From assembly GCF_933775445.1 (NCBI RefSeq), contig NW_026089489.1, forward strand, positions 1-64,000: 64,000 nt of DNA, in the 5' to 3' direction. Of the stretch, positions 29,563 to 43,200 are shown piece by piece; within the stretch, counting starts at the first letter, position 1; each line of letters begins with the position of its first letter. The translations under genes were made by a program, and so were the position numbers. The notes beneath the pieces were generated by a model. It saw nothing but the letters and a program-made list of their open reading frames with translations, did not search any database and was not told the origin of the DNA. This stretch comes from Argentina anserina. Taxonomy: Eukaryota > Streptophyta > Magnoliopsida > Rosales > Rosaceae.

Positions 29563-32500
29563 AGATACTCAGTTTGAAAGAAACACACGCCCACACTGGA
29601 AACACTCTCAAATTCAATAGAAACTCGCATCAGAAAGGCTTACAGAAAGATACTCAAACGAGGATTAAAAAGATACTCAAATTGCAATAGTAAACATACT
29701 CAAACGATAGAAAGATACTCAGTTTGAAAGAAACACACGCCCACACTGGAAACACTCTCAAATTCAAGAAAAACTCGCATCGAAAGCCGTTCAGAAAGAT
29801 ACTCAAACGAGGATTGAAAAGATACTCAAATTGCAATAGTAATCATACTCAAACGATAGAAAGATACTAAGTTTGAAAGAAACACACGCCCACACTGGAA
29901 ACACTCTCAAATTCAATAGAAACTCGCATCAGAAAGGCTTACATAAAGATACTCAAACGAGAAATTAAAAGATACTCAAAGTGCAATAGTAAACATACTC
30001 AAACGATAGAAAGATACTCAGTTTGAAAGAAACACACGCCCACACTGGAAACACTCTCAAATTCAAGAAAAACTCGCATCAGAAAGGCTTACAGAAAGAT
30101 ACTCAAACGAGGATTGAAAAGATACTCAAAGTGCAATAGTAAACATACTGAAACGATAGAAAGATACTCAGTTTGAAAGAAACACACGCCCTCACTGGAA
30201 ACACTCTCAAATTCAAGAAAAACTCGCATCAGAAAGGCTTACAGAATGATACTCCAACGAGAATTGAAAAGATACTGAAAGTGCAATAGTAAACATACTC
30301 AAACGATAGAAAGATACTAGGTTTGAAAGAAACACACGCCCACACTGGAAACACTCTCAAATTCAACAGAAACTCGCATCAGAAAGGCTTACAGAAAGAT
30401 ACTGAAACGAGAATTGAAAAGATACTCAAAGTGCAATAGTAAACATACTCAAACGAGAGAAAGATACTCAGTTTGAAAGAAACACACGCCCACACTGGAA
30501 ACACTCTAAAATTCAATAGAAACTCGCATCAGAAAGGCTTACAGAAAGATACTTAAACGAGAATTGAAAAGATACTCAAAGTGCAATAGAAACATACTCA
30601 AACGATAGAAAGATACTCAGTTTGAAAGAAACACACGCCCACACGTGAAACACTCTCAAATTCAATAGAAACTCGCATCAGAAAGGCTTACATAAAGATA
30701 CTCAAACGAGAAATTAAAAGATACTCAAAGTGCAATAGTAAACATACTCAAACGATAGAAAGATACTCAGTTTGAAAGAAACACACGCCCACACTGGAAA
30801 CACTCTCAAATTCAAGAAAAACTCGCATCGAAAGCCGTTCAGAAAGATACTCAAACGAGAATTGAAAAGATACTCAAATTGCAATAGTAAACATACTCAA
30901 ACGATAGAAAGATACTCAGTTTGAAAGAAACACACGCCCACACTGGAAACACTCTCAAATTCAATAGAAAGTCGCATCAGAAAGGCTTACAGAAAGATAC
31001 TCAAACGAGAATTGAAAAGATACTCAAAGTGCAATAGTAAACATACTCAAACGATAGAAAGATACTCAGTTTGAAAGAAACACACGCCCACACTGGAAAC
31101 ACTCTCAAATTCAATAGAGACTCGCATCAGAAAGCCTTACAAGAAAGATACTCAAACGAGAATTGAAAAGATACTCAAAGTGCAATAGTAAACATACTCA
31201 AACGATAGAAAGATACTCAGTTTGAAAGAAACACACGCCCACACTGGAAACACTCTCAAATTCAATAGAAACTCGCATCAGAAAGGCTTACAGAAAGATA
31301 CTCAAACGAGGATTAAAAAGATACTCAAATTGCAATAGTAAACATACTCAAACGATAGAAAGATACTCAGTTTGAAAGAAACACACGCCCACACTGGAAA
31401 CACTCTCAAATTCAAGAAAAACTCGCATCGAAAGCCGTTCAGAAAGATACTCAAACGAGGATTGAAAAGATACTCAAATTGCAATAGTAATCATACTCAA
31501 ACGATAGAAAGATACTAAGTTTGAAAGAAACACACGCCCACACTGGAAACACTCTCAAATTCAATAGAAACTCGCATCAGAAAGGCTTACAGAAAGATAC
31601 TTAAACGAGAATTGAAAAGATACTCAAAGTGCAATAGTAAACATACTCAAACGATAGAAAGATACTCAGTTTGAAAGAAACACACGCGCACACTGGAAAC
31701 ACTCTCAAATTCAATAGAAACTCGCATCAGAAAGGCTTACAGAAAGATACTTAAACGAGAATTGAAAACATACTAAAAGTGCAATAGTAAACATACTCAA
31801 ACGATAGAAAGATACTCAGTTTGAAAGAAACACACGCCCACACTGGAAACACTCTCAAATTCAATAGAAACTCGCATCAGAAAGCCTTACAGAAAGATAC
31901 TCAAACGAGAATTGAAAAGATACTCAAAGTGCAATAGTAAACATACTCAAACGATAGAAAGATACTCAGTTTGAAAGAAACACACGCCCACACTGGAAAC
32001 ACTCTCAAATTCAAGAAAAACTCGCATCGAAAGCCGTTCAGAAAGACACTCAAACGAGGATTGAAAAGATACTCAAATTGCAATAGTAATCATACTCTAA
32101 CGATAGAAAGATACTAAGTTTGAAAGAAACACACGCCCACACTGGAAACACTCTCAAATTCAATAGAAACTCGCATCAGAAAGGCTTACAGAAAGATACT
32201 TAAACGAGAATTGAAAAGATACTCAAAGTGCAATAGTAAACATACTTAAACGATAGAAAGATACTCAGTTTGAAAGAAACACACGCCCACACTGGAAACA
32301 CTCTCAAATTCAAGAAAAACTCGCATCGAAAGCCGTTCAGAAAGATACTCAAACGAGGATTGAAAAGATACTCCAATTGCAATAGTAATCATACTCAAAC
32401 TTTAGAAAGATACTCAGTTTGAAAGAAACACACGCCCACACTGGAAACACTCTCAAATTCAAGAAAAACTCGCATCGAAAGCCGTTCAGAAAGACACTCA

Positions 32501-35500
32501 AACGAGGATTGAAAAGATACTCAAATTGCAATAGTAAACATACTCAAACGATAGAAAGATATTCAGTTTGAAAGAAACACACGCCCTCACTGGAAACACT
32601 CTCAAATTCAAGAAAAACTCGCATCAGAAAGGCTTACAGAATGATACTCCAACGAGGATTGAAAAGATACTGAAAGTGCAATAGTAAACATACTCAAACG
32701 ATAGAAAGATACTCAGTTTGAAAGAAACACACGCCCACACTGGAAACACTCTCAAATTCAATAGAGACTCGCATCAGAAAGGCTTACAGAAAGATACACA
32801 AACGAGGATTAAAAAGATACTCAAATTGCAATAGTAAACATACTCAAACGATAGAAAGATACTCAGTTTGAAAGAAACACACGCCCACACTGGAAACACT
32901 CTCAAATTCAAGAAAAACTCGCATCGAAAGCCGTTCAGAAAGATACTCAAACGAGGATTGAAAAGATACTCCAATTGCAATAGTAATCATACTCAAACGA
33001 TAGAAAGATACTAAGTTTGAAAGAAACACACGCCCACACTGGAAACACTCTCAAATTCAAGAAAAACTCGCATCGAAAGCCGTTCAGAAAGACACTCAAA
33101 CGAGGATTGAAAAGATACTCAAATTGCAATAGTAATCATACTCTAACGATAGAAAGATACTAAGTTTGAAAGAAACACACGCCCACACTGGAAACACTCT
33201 TAAATTCAATAGAAACTCGCATCAGAAAGGCTTACAGAAAGATACTTAAACGAGAATTGAAAACATACTCAAAGTGCAATAGTAAACATACTCAAACGAT
33301 AGAAAGATACTCAGTTTGAAAGAAACACACGCCCACACTGGAAACACTCTCAAATTCAATAGAAACTCGCATCAGAAAGCCTTACAGAAAGATACTCAAA
33401 TGAGAATTGAAAAGATACTCAAAGTGCAATAGTAAACATACTCAAACGTAGAAAGATACTCAGTTTGAAAGAAACACACGCCCACACTGGAAACACTCTC
33501 AAATTCAAGAAAAACTCGCATCGAAAGCCGTTCAGAAAGATACTCAAATGAGAATTGAAAAGATACTCAAAATTCAATAGTAAACATACTAAAACGATAG
33601 AAAGATATTCAGTTTGAAAGAAACACACGCCCTCACTGGAAACACTCTCAAATTCAAGAAAAACTCGCATCAGAAAGGCTTACAGAATGATACTCCAACG
33701 AGGATTGAAAAGATACTGAAAGTGCAATAGTAAACATACTCAAACGATAGAAAGATACTCAGTTTGAAAGAAACACACGCCCACACTGGAAACACTCTCA
33801 AATTCAATAGAAACTCGCATCAGAAAGGCTTACAGAAAGATACTTAAACGAGAATTGAAAAGATACTCAAAGTGCAATAGTAAACATACTCAAACGATAA
33901 TAAGATACTCAGTTTGAAAGAAACACACGCCCACACTGGAAACACTCTCAAATTCAATAGAAACTCGCATCAGAAAGGCTTACAGAAAGATACTCAAACG
34001 AGGATTAAAAAGATACTCAAATTGCAATAGTAAACATACTCAAACGATAGAAAGATACTCAGTTTGAAAGAAACACACGCCCACACTGGAAACACTCTCA
34101 AATTCAAGAAAAACTCGCATCGAAAGCCGTTCAGAAAGATACTCAAACGAGGATTGAAAAGATACTCAAATTGCAATAGTAATCATACTCAAACGATAGA
34201 AAGATACTAAGTTTGAAAGAAACACACGCCCACACTGGAAACACTCTCAAATTCAATAGAAACTCGCATCAGAAAGGCTTACATAAAGATACTCAAACGA
34301 GAAATTAAAAGATACTCAAAGTGCAATAGTAAACATACTCAAACGATAGAAAGATACTCAGTTTGAAAGAAACACACGCCCACACTGGAAACACTCTCAA
34401 ATTCAAGAAAAACTCGCATCAGAAAGGCTTACAGAAAGATACTCAAACGAGGATTGAAAAGATACTCAAAGTGCAATAGTAAACATACTGAAACGATAGA
34501 AAGATACTCAGTTTGAAAGAAACACACGCCCTCACTGGAAACACTCTCAAATTCAAGAAAAACTCGCATCAGAAAGGCTTACAGAATGATACTCCAACGA
34601 GAATTGAAAAGATACTGAAAGTGCAATAGTAAACATACTCAAACGATAGAAAGATACTAGGTTTGAAAGAAACACACGCCCACACTGGAAACACTCTCAA
34701 ATTCAACAGAAACTCGCATCAGAAAGGCTTACAGAAAGATACTGAAACGAGAATTGAAAAGATACTCAAAGTGCAATAGTAAACATACTCAAACGAGAGA
34801 AAGATACTCAGTTTGAAAGAAACACACGCCCACACTGGAAACACTCTAAAATTCAATAGAAACTCGCATCAGAAAGGCTTACAGAAAGATACTTAAACGA
34901 GAATTGAAAAGATACTCAAAGTGCAATAGAAACATACTCAAACGATAGAAAGATACTCAGTTTGAAAGAAACACACGCCCACACGTGAAACACTCTCAAA
35001 TTCAATAGAAACTCGCATCAGAAAGGCTTACATAAAGATACTCAAACGAGAAATTAAAAGATACTCAAAGTGCAATAGTAAACATACTCAAACGATAGAA
35101 AGATACTCAGTTTGAAAGAAACACACGCCCACACTGGAAACACTCTCAAATTCAAGAAAAACTCGCATCGAAAGCCGTTCAGAAAGATACTCAAACGAGA
35201 ATTGAAAAGATACTCAAATTGCAATAGTAAACATACTCAAACGATAGAAAGATACTCAGTTTGAAAGAAACACACGCCCACACTGGAAACACTCTCAAAT
35301 TCAATAGAAAGTCGCATCAGAAAGGCTTACAGAAAGATACTCAAACGAGAATTGAAAAGATACTCAAAGTGCAATAGTAAACATACTCAAACGATAGAAA
35401 GATACTCAGTTTGAAAGAAACACACGCCCACACTGGAAACACTCTCAAATTCAATAGAGACTCGCATCAGAAAGCCTTACAAGAAAGATACTCAAACGAG

Positions 35501-38242
35501 AATTGAAAAGATACTCAAAGTGCAATAGTAAACATACTCAAACGATAGAAAGATACTCAGTTTGAAAGAAACACACGCCCACACTGGAAACACTCTCAAA
35601 TTCAATAGAAACTCGCATCAGAAAGGCTTACAGAAAGATACTCAAACGAGGATTAAAAAGATACTCAAATTGCAATAGTAAACATACTCAAACGATAGAA
35701 AGATACTCAGTTTGAAAGAAACACACGCCCACACTGGAAACACTCTCAAATTCAAGAAAAACTCGCATCGAAAGCCGTTCAGAAAGATACTCAAACGAGG
35801 ATTGAAAAGATACTCAAATTGCAATAGTAATCATACTCAAACGATAGAAAGATACTAAGTTTGAAAGAAACACACGCCCACACTGGAAACACTCTCAAAT
35901 TCAATAGAAACTCGCATCAGAAAGGCTTACAGAAAGATACTTAAACGAGAATTGAAAAGATACTCAAAGTGCAATAGTAAACATACTCAAACGATAGAAA
36001 GATACTCAGTTTGAAAGAAACACACGCCCACACTGGAAACACTCTCAAATTCAATAGAAACTCGCATCAGAAAGGCTTACAGAAAGATACTTAAACGAGA
36101 ATTGAAAACATACTAAAAGTGCAATAGTAAACATACTCAAACGATAGAAAGATACTCAGTTTGAAAGAAACACACGCCCACACTGGAAACACTCTCAAAT
36201 TCAATAGAAACTCGCATCAGAAAGCCTTACAGAAAGATACTCAAACGAGAATTGAAAAGATACTCAAAGTGCAATAGTAAACATACTCAAACGATAGAAA
36301 GATACTCAGTTTGAAAGAAACACACGCCCACACTGGAAACACTCTCAAATTCAAGAAAAACTCGCATCGAAAGCCGTTCAGAAAGACACTCAAACGAGGA
36401 TTGAAAAGATACTCAAATTGCAATAGTAATCATACTCTAACGATAGAAAGATACTAAGTTTGAAAGAAACACACGCCCACACTGGAAACACTCTCAAATT
36501 CAATAGAAACTCGCATCAGAAAGGCTTACAGAAAGATACTTAAACGAGAATTGAAAAGATACTCAAAGTGCAATAGTAAACATACTTAAACGATAGAAAG
36601 ATACTCAGTTTGAAAGAAACACACGCCCACACTGGAAACACTCTCAAATTCAAGAAAAACTCGCATCGAAAGCCGTTCAGAAAGATACTCAAACGAGAAT
36701 TGAAAAGATACTCCAATTGCAATAGTAATCATACTCAAACTTTAGAAAGATACTCAGTTTGAAAGAAACACACGCCCACACTGGAAACACTCTCAAATTC
36801 AAGAAAAACTCGCATCGAAAGCCGTTCAGAAAGACACTCAAACGAGGATTGAAAAGATACTCAAATTGCAATAGTAAACATACTCAAACGATAGAAAGAT
36901 ATTCAGTTTGAAAGAAACACACGCCCTCACTGGAAACACTCTCAAATTCAAGAAAAACTCGCATCAGAAAGGCTTACAGAATGATACTCCAACGAGGATT
37001 GAAAAGATACTGAAAGTGCAATAGTAAACATACTCAAACGATAGAAAGATACTCAGTTTGAAAGAAACACACGCCCACACTGGAAACACTCTCAAATTCA
37101 ATAGAGACTCGCATCAGAAAGGCTTACAGAAAGATACACAAACGAGGATTAAAAAGATACTCAAATTGCAATAGTAAACATACTCAAACGATAGAAAGAT
37201 ACTCAGTTTGAAAGAAACACACGCCCACACTGGAAACACTCTCAAATTCAAGAAAAACTCGCATCGAAAGCCGTTCAGAAAGATACTCAAACGAGGATTG
37301 AAAAGATACTCCAATTGCAATAGTAATCATACTCAAACGATAGAAAGATACTAAGTTTGAAAGAAACACACGCCCACACTGGAAACACTCTCAAATTCAA
37401 GAAAAACTCGCATCGAAAGCCGTTCAGAAAGACACTCAAACGAGGATTGAAAAGATACTCAAATTGCAATAGTAATCATACTCTAACGATAGAAAGATAC
37501 TAAGTTTGAAAGAAACACACGCCCACACTGGAAACACTCTTAAATTCAATAGAAACTCGCATCAGAAAGGCTTACAGAAAGATACTTAAACGAGAATTGA
37601 AAACATACTCAAAGTGCAATAGTAAACATACTCAAACGATAGAAAGATACTCAGTTTGAAAGAAACACACGCCCACACTGGAAACACTCTCAAATTCAAT
37701 AGAAACTCGCATCAGAAAGCCTTACAGAAAGATACTCAAATGAGAATTGAAAAGATACTCAAAGTGCAATAGTAAACATACTCAAACGTAGAAAGATACT
37801 CAGTTTGAAAGAAACACACGCCCACACTGGAAACACTCTCAAATTCAAGAAAAACTCGCATCGAAAGCCGTTCAGAAAGATACTCAAATGAGAATTGAAA
37901 AGATACTCAAAATGCAATAGTAAACATACTAAAACGATAGAAAGATATTCAGTTTGAAAGAAACACACGCCCTCACTGGAAACACTCTCAAATTCAAGAA
38001 AAACTCGCATCAGAAAGGCTTACAGAATGATACTCCAACGAGGATTGAAAAGATACTGAAAGTGCAATAGTAAACATACTCAAACGATAGAAAGATACTC
38101 AGTTTGAAAGAAACACACGCCCACACTGGAAACACTCTCAAATTCAATAGAAACTCGCATCAGAAAGGCTTACAGAAAGATACTTAAACGAGAATTGAAA
38201 AGATACTCAAAGTGCAATAGTAAACATACTCAAACGATAATA
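29563..38242 (+). repeat. 4340 bp tandem segmental duplication (29-mer), two copies
   Basis: 29563-33902 and 33903-38242 are near-identical. In line-by-line reading I found three substitutions: CACGCGCAC against CACGCCCAC (about 31687/36027), CGAGGATTG against CGAGAATTG (about 32357/36697) and AAATTCAATAG against AAATGCAATAG (about 33574/37914). Shared private variants include CAATAGAAACATAC (a 1 bp loss, about 30586/34926), ACACGTGAAAC, CTTACAAGAAAG (a 1 bp gain) and AAACTTTAGAAAG. This is the largest and cleanest duplication in the window. Confidence 0.92.
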
Positions 38243-40269
38243 AGATACTCAGTTTGAAAGAAACACACGCCCACACTGGAAACACTCTCAAATTCAATAG
38301 AGACTCGCATCAGAAAGCCTTACAGAAAGATACTGAAACGAGAATTGAAAAGATACTCAAATTGCAATAGTATACATACTCAAACGATAGAAAGATACTC
38401 AGTTTGAAAGAAACACACGCCCACACTGGAAACACTCTCAAATTCAATAGAAAGTCGCATCAGAAAGGGTTACAGAAAGATACTCAAACGAGAATTGAAA
38501 AGATACTCAAAGTGCAATAGTAAATATACTCAAACGATAGAAAGATACTCAGTTTGAAAGAAACACACGCCCACACTGGAAACACTCTCAAATTCAATAG
38601 AGACTCGCATCAGAAAGCCTTACAGAAAGATACTCAAACGAGAATTGAAAAGATACTCAAATTGCAATAGTAAACATACTCAAACGATAGAAAGATACTC
38701 AGTTTGAAAGAAACACACGCCCACACTGGAAACACTCTCAAATTCAATAGAAACTCGCATCAGAAAGGCTTACAGAAAGATACTCAAACGAGGATTGAAA
38801 AGATACTCCAATTGCAATAGTAATCATACTCAAACGATAGAAAGATACTAAGTTTGAAAGAAACACACGCCCACACTGGAAACACTCTCAAATTCAAGAA
38901 AAACTCGCATCGAAAGCCGTTCAGAAAGACACTCAAACGAGGATTGAAAAGATACTCAAATTGCAATAGTAATCATACTCTAACGATAGAAAGATACTAA
39001 GTTTGAAAGAAACACACGCCCACACTGGAAACACTCTTAAATTCAATAGAAACTCGCATCAGAAAGGCTTACAGAAAGATACTTAAACGAGAATTGAAAA
39101 CATACTCAAAGTGCAATAGTAAACATACTCAAACGATAGAAAGATACTCAGTTTGAAAGAAACACACGCCCACACTGGAAACACTCTCAAATTCAATAGA
39201 AACTCGCATCAGAAAGCCTTACAGAAAGATACTCAAATGAGAATTGAAAAGATACTCAAAGTGCAATAGTAAACATACTCAAACGTAGAAAGATACTCAG
39301 TTTGAAAGAAACACACGCCCACACTGGAAACACTCTCAAATTCAAGAAAAACTCGCATCGAAAGCCGTTCAGAAAGATACTCAAATGAGAATTGAAAAGA
39401 TACTCAAAATGCAATAGTAAACATACTAAAACGATAGAAAGATATTCAGTTTGAAAGAAACACACGCCCTCACTGGAAACACTCTCAAATTCAAGAAAAA
39501 CTCGCATCAGAAAGGCTTACAGAATGATACTCCAACGAGGATTGAAAAGATACTGAAAGTGCAATAGTAAACATACTCAAACGATAGAAAGATACTCAGT
39601 TTGAAAGAAACACACGCCCACACTGGAAACACTCTCAAATTCAATAGAAACTCGCATCAGAAAGGCTTACAGAAAGATACTTAAACGAGAATTGAAAAGA
39701 TACTCAAAGTGCAATAGTAAACATACTCAAACGATAATAAGATACTCAGTTTGAAAGAAACACACGCCCACACTGGAAACACTCTCAAATTCAATAGAGA
39801 CTCGCATCAGAAAGCCTTACAGAAAGATACTGAAACGAGAATTGAAAAGATACTCAAATTGCAATAGTATACATACTCAAACGATAGAAAGATACTCAGT
39901 TTGAAAGAAACACACGCCCACACTGGAAACACTCTCAAATTCAATAGAAAGTCGCATCAGAAAGGCTTACAGAAAGATACTCAAACGAGAATTGAAAAGA
40001 TACTCAAAGTGCAATAGTAAATATACTCAAACGATAGAAAGATACTCAGTTTGAAAGAAACACACGCCCACACTGGAAACACTCTCAAATTCAATAGAGA
40101 CTCGCATCAGAAAGCCTTACAGAAAGATACTCAAACGAGAATTGAAAAGATACTCAAATTGCAATAGTAAACATACTCAAACGATAGAAAGATACTCAGT
40201 TTGAAAGAAACACACGCCCACACTGGAAACACTCTCAAATTCAATAGAAACTCGCATCAGAAAGGCTTA
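37276..40269 (+). repeat. Higher-order repeat, 1497 bp (10-mer), two copies
   Basis: 37276-38772 and 38773-40269 match at a 1497 bp offset and share CTCTAACGATAG, CTCAAACGTAGAAAG (1 bp loss), GATAATAAGATACTC and TAGTATACATAC. One difference is AAAGGGTTACAG (about 38465) against AAAGGCTTACAG. The first copy overlaps the second copy of the 4340 bp duplication, so the events are layered. Confidence 0.85.
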
Positions 40270-43200
40270 CAGAAAGATACTGAAACGAGAATTAAAAAGA
40301 TACTCAAATTGCAATAGTAAACATACTCAAACGATAGAAAGATACTCAGTTTGAAAGAAACACACGCCCACACTGGAAACACTCTCAAATTCAATAGAAA
40401 GTCGCATCAGAAAGGCTTACAGAAAGATACTCAAACGAGAATTGAAAAGATACTCAAAGTGCAATAGTAAATATACTCAAACGATAGAAAGATACTCAGT
40501 TTGAAAGAAACACACGCCCACACTGGAAACACTCTCAAATTCAATAGAGACTCGCATCAGAAAGCCTTACAGAAAGATACTCAAACGAGAATTGAAAAGA
40601 TACTCAAATTGCAATAGTAAACATACTCAAACGATAGAAAGATACTCAGTTTGAAAGAAACACACGCCCACACTGGAAACACTCTCAAATTCAATAGAAA
40701 CTCGCATCAGAAAGGCTTACAGAAAGATACTTAAACGAGAATTGAAAAGATACTCAAAGTGCAATAGTAAACATACTCAAACGATAATAAGATACTCAGT
40801 TTGAAAGAAACACACGCCCACACTGGAAACACTCTCAAATTCAATAGAGACTCGCATCAGAAAGCCTTACAGAAAGATACTGAAACGAGAATTGAAAAGA
40901 TACTCAAATTGCAATAGTAAACATACTCAAATGATAGAAAGATACTCAGTTTGAAAGAAACACACGCCCACACTGGAAACACTCTCAAATTCAATAGAAA
41001 GTCGCATCAGAAAGGCTTACAGAAAGATACTCAAACGAGAATTGAAAAGATACTCAAAGTGCAATAGTAAATATACTCAAACGATAGAAAGATACTCAGT
41101 TTGAAAGAAACACACGCCCACACTGGAAACACTCTCAAATTCAATAGAGACTCGCATCAGAAAGCCTTACAGAAAGATACTCAAACGAGAATTGAAAAGA
41201 TACTCAAATTGCAATAGTAAACATACTCAAACGATAGAAAGATACTCAGTTTGAAAGAAACACACGCCCACACTGGAAACACTCTCAAATTCAATAGAAA
41301 CTCGCATCAGAAAGGCTTACAGAAAGATACTCAAATGAGGATTAAAAAGATACTCAAATTGCAATAGTAAACATACTCAAACGATAGAAAGATACTCAGT
41401 TTGAAAGAAACACACGCCGACACTGGAAACACTCTCAAATTCAAGAAAAACTCGCATCGAAAGCCGTTCAGAAAGATACTCAAACGAGGATTGAAAAGAT
41501 ACTCAAATTGCAATAGTAAATATACTCTAACGATAGAAAGATACTACGTTTGAAAGAAACACACGCCCACACTGGAAACACTCTCAAATTCAATAGAGAC
41601 TCGCATCAGAAAGCCTTACAGAAAGATACTCAAACGAGAATTGAAAAGATACTCAAATTGCAATAGTAAACATACTCAAACGATAGAAAGATACTCAGTT
41701 TGAAAGAAACACACGCCCACACTGGAAACACTCTCAAATTCAAGAAAAACTCGCATCGAAAGCCGTTCAGAAAGATACTCAAATGAGAATTGAAAAGATA
41801 CTCAAAATGCAATAGTAAACATACTCAAACGATAGAAAGATATTCAGTTTGAAAGAAACACACGCCCTCACTGGAAACACTCTCAAATTCAAGAAAAACT
41901 CGCATCAGAAAGGCTTACAGAATGATACTCCAACGAGGATTGAAAAGATACTGAAAGTGCAATAGTAAACATACTCAAACGATAGAAAGATACTCAGTTT
42001 GAAAGAAACACACGCCCACACTGGAAACACTCTCAAATTCAATAGACACTCGCATCAGAAAGGCTTACAGAAAGATACTTAAACGAGAATTGAAAAGATA
42101 CTCAAAGTGCAATAGTAAATATACTCAAACGATAATAAGATACTCAGTTTGAAAGAAACACACGCCCACACTGGAAACACTCTCAAATTCAATAGAGACT
42201 CGCATCAGAAAGCCTTACAGAAAGATACTGAAACGAGAATTGAAAAGATACTCAAATTGCAATAGTAAACATACTCAAACGATAGAAAGATACTCAGTTT
42301 GAAAGAAACACACGCCCACACTGGAAACACTCTCAAATTCAATAGAAAGTCGCATCAGAAAGGCTTACAGAAAGATACTCAAACGAGAATTGAAAAGATA
42401 CTCAAAGTGCAATAGTAAATATACTCAAACGATAGAAAGATACTCAGTTTGAAAGAAACACACGCCCACACTGGAAACACTCTCAAATTCAATAGAGACT
42501 CGCATCAGAAAGCCTTACAGAAAGATACTCAAACGAGAATTGAAAAGATACTCAAATTGCAATAGTAAACATACTCAAACGATAGAAAGATACTCAGTTT
42601 GAAAGAAACACACGCCCACACTGGAAACACTCTCAAATTCAATAGAAACTCGCATCAGAAAGGCTTACAGAAAGATACTTAAACGAGAATTGAAAAGATA
42701 CTCAAAGTGCAATAGTAAACATACTCAAACGATAATAAGATACTCAGTTTGAAAGAAACACACGCCCACACTGGAAACACTCTCAAATTCAATAGAGACT
42801 CGCATCAGAAAGCCTTACAGAAAGATACTCAAACGAGAATTGAAAAGATACTCAAATTGCAATAGTAAACATACTCAAACGATAGAAAGATACTCAGTTT
42901 GAAAGAAACACACGCCCACACTGGAAACACTCTCAAATTCAATAGAAACTCGCATCAGAAAGGCTTACAGAAAGATACTCAAATGAGGATTAAAAAGATA
43001 CTCAAATTGCAATAGTAAACATACTCAAACGATAGAAAGATACTCAGTTTGAAAGAAACACACGCCGACACTGGAAACACTCTCAAATTCAAGAAAAACT
43101 CGCATCAGAAAGGCTTACAGAATGATACTCCAACGAGGATTGAAAAGATACTGAAAGTGCAATAGTAAACATACTCAAACGATAGAAAGATACTCAGTTT

